DNA from: Halomonas denitrificans
Lineage (GTDB): Bacteria; Pseudomonadota; Gammaproteobacteria; Pseudomonadales; Halomonadaceae
Assembly (NCBI RefSeq): GCF_003056305.1
Contig: NZ_PYVX01000003.1
Location: 62,001-126,000 of the forward strand
Direction: 5' to 3'
Length of the DNA: 64,000 nucleotides
In this document: in pieces, positions 59,901 through 64,000 of the stretch
Layout: each line of letters starts with the position of its first letter
How positions within the stretch are numbered: position 1 is the stretch's first letter
Program-made: the position numbers and the translations under genes
The notes under the pieces: model-generated
The model's database searches: none
Seen by the model: the letters and a program-made list of their open reading frames with translations, nothing else
What the model was told of the DNA's origin: nothing

Positions 59901-60770
59901 TCATCCCTTGAGCAGCCGGTCGAGCTGCCGATAGCCGATCGCCTCGATCAGCTGGTCGCGCCCGGGGCGCGCCTCCCCGGCCAGGTCGGCCAGGGTCAGG
60001 GCCACCCGCAGCACCCGATGATAGGCCCGTGCCGAAAGCCTGAGCCGCTCCAGCACGCCGGCGAGCCAGGCCCGATCCTCGGCCCCGAGGCCGCAGGTCG
60101 CCTCCAGGTCGCGCCCGGACAGCCGGGCGTTGAGCCCGCCGCGGGCCGCCTGCCTCGCCCGCGCCGCCACCACCCGCTCGCGCACCGCCGCCGAGGCCTC
60201 ACCTGGTTCCCGGGAAGTCAGCTGCTCCGGCGCCAGCGCCGGCACCTCCACCTGGAGATCGATGCGATCGAGCAGCGGGCCGGAGAGCCGCGACTGGTAG
60301 CGCTGGATCTGTGCCGCGGTGCAGTGGCAGGCGCGCCGCGGATCGCCAAGGTGCCCGCAAGGGCAGGGATTCATCGCCGCGACCAGCTGGAAGCCGGCGG
60401 GGAAGCGTCGCTCGTGGTTGGCCCGGGCGATATGGATCTGCCCCGACTCCATGGGCTCGCGCATCACCTCCAGCACGTGGCGGGAGAACTCCGGCAGCTC
60501 ATCGAGGAACAGCACGCCCCGGTGGGCCAGGGAGATCTCGCCGGGACGCGGCTTCGAGCCGCCGCCGACCAGGGCCACGGCGCTGGCGGTATGGTGCGGG
60601 GCGCGAAAGGGGCGCACGCCCCACTCGGCGGCATGGGGCAGGCCGCTGACCGAGCGGATCGCCGCCACTTCCAGCGCCTCCTGCTCGGTGAGCGGCGGCA
60701 GGATGCCCGGCAGCCGGCTGGCCAGCATGGTCTTGCCGGTGCCGGGCGGCCCGGCGAACAACAGGTTGTG
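59901..60770 (-). pseudogene. comM: comM/yifB Mg-chelatase-like AAA+ ATPase, 3' part only, cut by a mobile element
   Basis: This is the C-terminal about 290 residues of ComM/YifB. Walker A GPPGTGKT, Walker B FLDELPEF and the C4-type CPCGHLGDPRRACHC region are intact. The N-terminal Lon-like half (about 200 residues) is missing, because homology stops abruptly at HNLLFAGPPGTG, where intact proteins continue with a glycine-rich GGHN. Upstream, the frame runs a few codons into the element to an ATG at 60785. Intact ComM is a hexameric helicase for branch migration during transformation; this copy is very likely inactive. The missing half should lie beyond the other end of the element. Confidence 0.85.
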
Positions 60771-60785
60771 TATTTTGAGACCCAT
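60761..60785. other. Probable attachment-site junction (attL) in comM
   Basis: comM sequence ends in ACAGGTTGTG (60761-60770). The following TATTTTGAGACCCATG is AT-rich and unlike comM. The crossover core is probably within GGTTGTG. The recombinase gene begins 44 bp further in, as expected for an integrase beside its att site. Confidence 0.65.
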
Positions 60786-60828
60786 GCGCTAGGCTGGCAG
60801 CGAAATCACAGACCTCCCGAGCCAGAGC

Positions 60829-62382
60829 ATGACCGAAGAACGTCGCCACCGACCCAAGGCATATAGCTACCTTCGCTTCTCCACTCCGGACCAGATGAAG
60901 GGTGACAGCTTCAAGCGTCAGTCAAGCCTGGCCCAAGAGTACGCCGACCAACATGACCTGGACCTCGATGAGCACAGCTTCGAGGACCTCGGCATCTCGG
61001 CTTACCAAGGTCGAAATCAAGAGGCTGGAGCACTGCGACTTTTCCTCAGGGCCGTTGAAGAAGGGGCGATTGAGCCCGGCTCGTATTTGCTGGTGGAGTC
61101 GCTCGACCGAATCTCTCGGCAGTCCGCGCGGAAAGCCTCCAGCCTTCTGGGCGACATCTGCGACATGGGCATCACGGTGGTCACCTTGTTCGATGGCAAG
61201 GCTTATGACCAAGAGATTCTCGACCGAGACCCAGTGGCCTTCATCATGGCCGTGCTCACCTTCATGAGGGCGAACGAAGAATCAGCCACCAAGGCTCGGC
61301 GGTTGCGCTCAGCCTGGCAGAACAAGCGAAAGAGGATCACCGATGGCGAAGCTGTGCGCCTGACCTCTCGCGCCCCTCAGTGGCTTCAACCTGCTTGCGA
61401 CGGAGTGTCGTTCGAGATCATCCCCGACCGTGGCGAGATCGTCCGACGTATCTTCAAGCTGGCGCTGGATGGAGTCGGAAAGAAATCTATCGCCGAGCGT
61501 CTGAACAGCGAAGAAGTCCCCGTCTTCGGTCGTGGGAGGCATTGGCATACCAGCTACGTCGACAAAATCCTGAACAACCCCGCCACGTATGGAACGCTAA
61601 CCCCGTTCACCAGTCGCCCAGAGAGGAAGGCCGACCGGGAGGCATGTGAGCCTGTCGAAGGTTACTACCCTGCCGTCATTGATCGAGAGACCTTCGAGCG
61701 CTTCCAGTCGCTCAAGGCCAGCAAGGCGCCCAGGCGCGGGCGGCACTCAAAGAAGGGACTACAGAACGTACTCGGTGGACTGGCAACCTGCCCTCTCTGC
61801 GGCAGCACAATGGCAAGGGTAACCAAGAACGCGGCGAAGGGGTGGGTCTACCTCGCCTGTCAGAGAGCCCGACAAGGCGCGGGGTGTCGTTACAACGCTG
61901 TGAGGTACGACCTGATCGAGCCAGCGATACACGACCAGCTTGGCCACCTCATCGCTGACTGCCCGACTGGTGACGACTCCCTGGATGAAGAAATCACTCA
62001 GACACGGAACAACCTTGAGGGCGTAGAGGGCGCATTAACCAACATCCTCGAATCCATCGAGAACGGCTTAGACCCGAAGCAATACCCAGCCATCGGCGAG
62101 CGTCTATCCGATCTTCAGAACCATCGTGACGAGCTCACAGAAACACTTTCCGAGCTTTGTCAGCGTCAGACAACTTTTAGTGGGGCCATGGCGACCCGTC
62201 GCGCAGTTAGCCTCGGGAAAGCCATCAGGGATCATCCCGACGACAAGACGCTGGTCAACTCGCACATGCGGGAGTGCTTTTCCAAGGTGGTCGTGGACTT
62301 CCTATCAGGAGACCTCGTGTTCAACTGGAAGCATGGCGGCGAGACTCGCTTGCTGTACAAAGTGCCCGCCTTCGAGAGCTAG
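60829..62382 (+). CDS. Large serine recombinase (integrase)
   Basis: A 517-residue recombinase. The catalytic domain (1-150) has the nucleophile S18 (YLRFSTPDQ) and the SLDRISRQSARKA arginines. The recombinase domain (about 160-270) is followed by a zinc ribbon (CPLC near 322 and C-x-C-rich QRARQGAGC near 345-355). A coiled coil (about 395-450) of the type that controls integration direction comes next. This is the layout of phiC31-like integrases. Its place directly inside the comM junction and pointing inward makes it the likely enzyme for insertion. Lower GC than host genes. Confidence 0.93.
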   Translation: MTEERRHRPKAYSYLRFSTPDQMKGDSFKRQSSLAQEYADQHDLDLDEHSFEDLGISAYQGRNQEAGALRLFLRAVEEGAIEPGSYLLVESLDRISRQSARKASSLLGDICDMGITVVTLFDGKAYDQEILDRDPVAFIMAVLTFMRANEESATKARRLRSAWQNKRKRITDGEAVRLTSRAPQWLQPACDGVSFEIIPDRGEIVRRIFKLALDGVGKKSIAERLNSEEVPVFGRGRHWHTSYVDKILNNPATYGTLTPFTSRPERKADREACEPVEGYYPAVIDRETFERFQSLKASKAPRRGRHSKKGLQNVLGGLATCPLCGSTMARVTKNAAKGWVYLACQRARQGAGCRYNAVRYDLIEPAIHDQLGHLIADCPTGDDSLDEEITQTRNNLEGVEGALTNILESIENGLDPKQYPAIGERLSDLQNHRDELTETLSELCQRQTTFSGAMATRRAVSLGKAIRDHPDDKTLVNSHMRECFSKVVVDFLSGDLVFNWKHGGETRLLYKVPAFES

Positions 62383-62639
62383 CCGAGCCCCAATTCATAG
62401 AATCTGAAGAATTGCCCAACCTCGCTGTGTGCGCTTCTCTCAGCCTCGGCAACCCTCATCAGCTAAGGTTTCCAGTTGATAACTTTGATCTCCTGAGAGA
62501 CGCACACAGCCGCGCCTCGCCTGTCTTCATGCCCATCCTTTGGCCTGATCTGTGGTGATGCGCAAAAATAAGCCCCACCGCACAGATGGAGCTTATAAAT
62601 TCAGGACATTAGATAGTAAACATTAACAGGTTATGGCTA
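62383..62639. other. 257-bp AT-richer gap between the two recombinase genes
   Basis: The genes converge here. I see no reliable coding sequence and no clear terminator. The stretch 62575-62640 (TTATAAATTCAGGACATTAG and similar) is strikingly AT-rich. Small frames here are shadows. Confidence 0.4.
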
Positions 62640-63221
62640 TTAAGCGCTGGCGCTCTTGTTCCAATGACGCTTTATAGTGGCAATGCCCAGGCCAGACTGT
62701 GCTGCCGCCTGTGACTGGCTCAGGCCCTGCGTCTTGAGCTGTTGCACCTTCTCGGTGGTATCGGTGGCGACTGGGCGCCCGAGCTTCTTGCCCTGGCTCT
62801 TGGCTCGCTCAAGTCCTTCCTGTGTCCGCTCCCTGATCCTATTCCGCTCGAACTCGGCGAAGGCGGCGAACATCTGAAGTAGCAGCTTCCCCTCGCTACT
62901 CGTCAGGTCATGCGCTGGCAGGTCCAGTGAAACCACCTTTACGCCAGCATCCGAGAGATTGGTGATGGTCTGCTGTACGTCGATGTTGTCACGGCCCAGG
63001 CGGTCCAGCTTCAAGACAACCAGGGTATCCCCAGGCTCTAGCTTGTGCTCGACCATGCTTCGGAAGGCCGGACGCTCCATCACTTGCACTGAGCCGCTGA
63101 TGGTCTCGCTGATCACTCGATGCGGCTCAACGTTGTATCCGGCTGCCTTGATGGCAGCGACCTGATTGTCGGTGGTCTGTTCGACTGTGCTGACTCGGCA
63201 ATAGGCGAAGGTGCGTCCCAT
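62640..63221 (-). CDS. Small serine recombinase (resolvase/invertase family)
   Basis: A 193-residue resolvase/DNA-invertase. The nucleophile is S11 (YCRVSTVEQ), with LKLDRLGRD and the long E-helix EFERNRIRERTQEGL. The C-terminal helix-turn-helix (about 150-190) is complete. It resembles Tn3-type and Pin-type recombinases and could resolve or invert part of the element, or be a leftover of a transposon. A palindromic region lies directly upstream. Confidence 0.9.
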   Translation of the reverse strand: MGRTFAYCRVSTVEQTTDNQVAAIKAAGYNVEPHRVISETISGSVQVMERPAFRSMVEHKLEPGDTLVVLKLDRLGRDNIDVQQTITNLSDAGVKVVSLDLPAHDLTSSEGKLLLQMFAAFAEFERNRIRERTQEGLERAKSQGKKLGRPVATDTTEKVQQLKTQGLSQSQAAAQSGLGIATIKRHWNKSASA

Positions 63222-63250
63222 GCTGTCCCCCTGGCTGTCCGGGCATCTAG

Positions 63251-63320
63251 TATCAAGTAACGTGGTATCACGTTACGAAAGGGATCATTATTCGTCAACC
63301 CTATTTTGTTGATACCAGTT
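63251..63320. promoter_or_regulatory. Palindromic control/res-like region upstream of the small recombinase
   Basis: GTAACGTG-GTAT-CACGTTAC (63257-63276) is a perfect 8-bp inverted repeat. Copies of a TATCA-like word surround it (AGTATCA 63250-63255, GGTATCA 63264-63270, GGGATCA 63281-63287, and TTGATACC in inverse orientation at about 63309-63316). Resolvase genes usually sit beside their res site, which also serves as their operator. Confidence 0.5.
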
Positions 63321-63321
63321 C

Positions 63322-63801
63322 AGCGGGACTATGGTTGGTGTCACGAAACGGACAATTGATGATCCCAGCATAAAAGACCGGAGTCATGGCAGTAGGGCAA
63401 CCGGAGCAATGCGAATCAAGCCAACATGCTGGGGCATGGCACTGGCCATAATGGGGATGGTCATCAGGCGAGTCGCGCGCAATGTCTTACTGAGGGTGCC
63501 GATGGTCAGACTACTGGCATGGAATCAGTATGGCTCGACCCTGGATCGCTGGGCAGATTCCAAGCACGACCCGGTGCTATAGGCGTAGCCTCGCTCCGCT
63601 CGGTCCCTGGCGCTCAGCCATGAGCGGGGTAGGTGCCTTCGTCATTCATCCTCCCGGTGGGTGCTTCGAAGATCGACTTCCAGCCGCCATCATTCGCCCG
63701 CTCGGGGCGGGCACCGGGGAAGCTCTTCCCCTTTATACAATCAAATACTGGCTCAGATGTGCGCCACAAAATAACCGGGGGTGGCCGGAAGATCGTCGGT
63801 T
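63322..63801. other. Unassigned 480-bp stretch inside the element
   Basis: An open frame 63331-63582 (83 codons, plus strand) exists but has no motif, no good ribosome-binding site and no recognisable family, so I do not call it a gene. A GCCCGC/GCGGGC hairpin (63696-63712) and a GGGGAAG-CT-CTTCCCC palindrome (63716-63731) followed by TTTATA occur near the end. Confidence 0.35.
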
Positions 63802-63908
63802 GGAGTCCCGTTCCTTTGCCTCAGGGATGGACACACGGAGTTGAAGACGTGCCGGTAGTAGTTCCACCGGAGTCCCGTTCCTCCAGCTCAGCGATGGACA
63901 CACGGAGT
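63802..63908. repeat. Two copies of a 67-bp-period repeat
   Basis: GGAGTCCCGTTCCT begins at 63802 and 63869, and ATGGACACACGGAGT begins at 63827 and 63894, in both copies 25 bp into the unit. The 11 bases between the two blocks differ. The 27 bases between the units are unrelated to any other sequence I see. A third copy is not recognisable before the window ends. Confidence 0.7.
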
Positions 63909-64000
63909 CAGACGCGCACAGGTAGATCACATTCCAGCGTGTCTACCGTCCCCGCTACCGTGGCACGTCCTCAGTTTGAGGATGTACAACCACGCCATGT

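Larger units (their letters stand above)
60771..64000. mobile_element. Left end of an integrated element (continues past the window)
   Basis: From the comM junction on, base composition drops to near 55-58% G+C and codon use changes. Two serine recombinase genes, AT-rich gaps, palindromes and a tandem repeat are present. No structural phage or conjugation gene is visible within these 3.2 kb, so prophage and integrative element remain open. Confidence 0.75.

Noticed and set aside
60771..60785. Functional short comM starting at ATG 60785
   Set aside because: The N-terminal half is missing and the start lies in foreign DNA, so it is treated as a gene remnant.
63331..63582. 83-codon protein gene in the element
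   Set aside because: No motif, no ribosome-binding site, no recognisable family.
63802..63908. CRISPR array
   Set aside because: Only two units, an internally variable repeat, and no cas gene in view. Kept as a repeat and as a finding, not as CRISPR.

Overview
The window is a GC-rich (about two thirds G+C) gammaproteobacterial chromosome segment, most likely from Halomonas or a close relative in the Halomonadaceae. The best evidence is a complete teaABCD cluster (ectoine/hydroxyectoine TRAP uptake plus its UspA-like partner) at 46254-49842. TeaA closely matches the Halomonas elongata protein as I remember it. The flanking housekeeping genes (smpB-ssrA, hemCDXY, argH-lptM-lysA-dapF-DUF484-xerC, yihA, cytochrome c4-dsbA, dtd, yheS, trmB, glcB, comM) fit the same group.

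Region by region: 1-706 holds the end of smpB, the tmRNA gene and its terminator. 756-12826 is a large catabolic locus. A GlxA-type AraC regulator diverges from an 11-gene unit that joins a TmpA/TmpB-like oxygenase pair (trimethylaminoethylphosphonate to glycine betaine), an orphan betaine-type binding protein, a class II aldolase, an AruH/AruI-like transaminase-decarboxylase pair, a polar amino-acid ABC transporter and an aldehyde dehydrogenase. 13087-16892 encodes carboxynorspermidine dehydrogenase and decarboxylase followed by an aspartokinase that could supply their aspartate semialdehyde. 16899-19557 holds gap, mgsA and two fluoride channel genes. 19921-22242 is a large MscS-type channel. 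22586-27119 is the hem cluster, reading left. 27353-33471 is the arginine/diaminopimelate/lysine and xerC run. 33510-36632 holds yihA, cytochrome c4, dsbA and an EEP-family hydrolase. 36748-39930 is a TakP-like TRAP transporter. 40007-45582 is a mix of housekeeping genes. 46254-49842 is teaABCD. 49984-53902 holds FKBP, a PHA-depolymerase-like hydrolase, SCO, a FixH-like protein and an AEC carrier. 53970-54120 is a likely Fur-controlled small RNA. 54190-59878 holds trmB, malate synthase G and others.

From about 60771 to the end of the window a lower-GC mobile element begins. It interrupts comM/yifB, carries a large serine recombinase directly at the junction and a second small serine recombinase, and ends in a 67-bp-period tandem repeat that runs toward the window edge.

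The most interesting signals are: (1) the composite phosphonate/quaternary-amine plus arginine-transaminase operon; (2) the Fur-box sRNA, whose unpaired pyrimidine stretch has a 13-nt perfect match to the ribosome-binding region of the TRAP binding-protein gene at 38842; (3) an IclR-like palindrome filling the spacer of the malate synthase promoter; (4) overlapping AT-rich dyads upstream of teaA; and (5) the comM junction with its element. Functional calls rest on recognition of protein families by eye; no searches were run.
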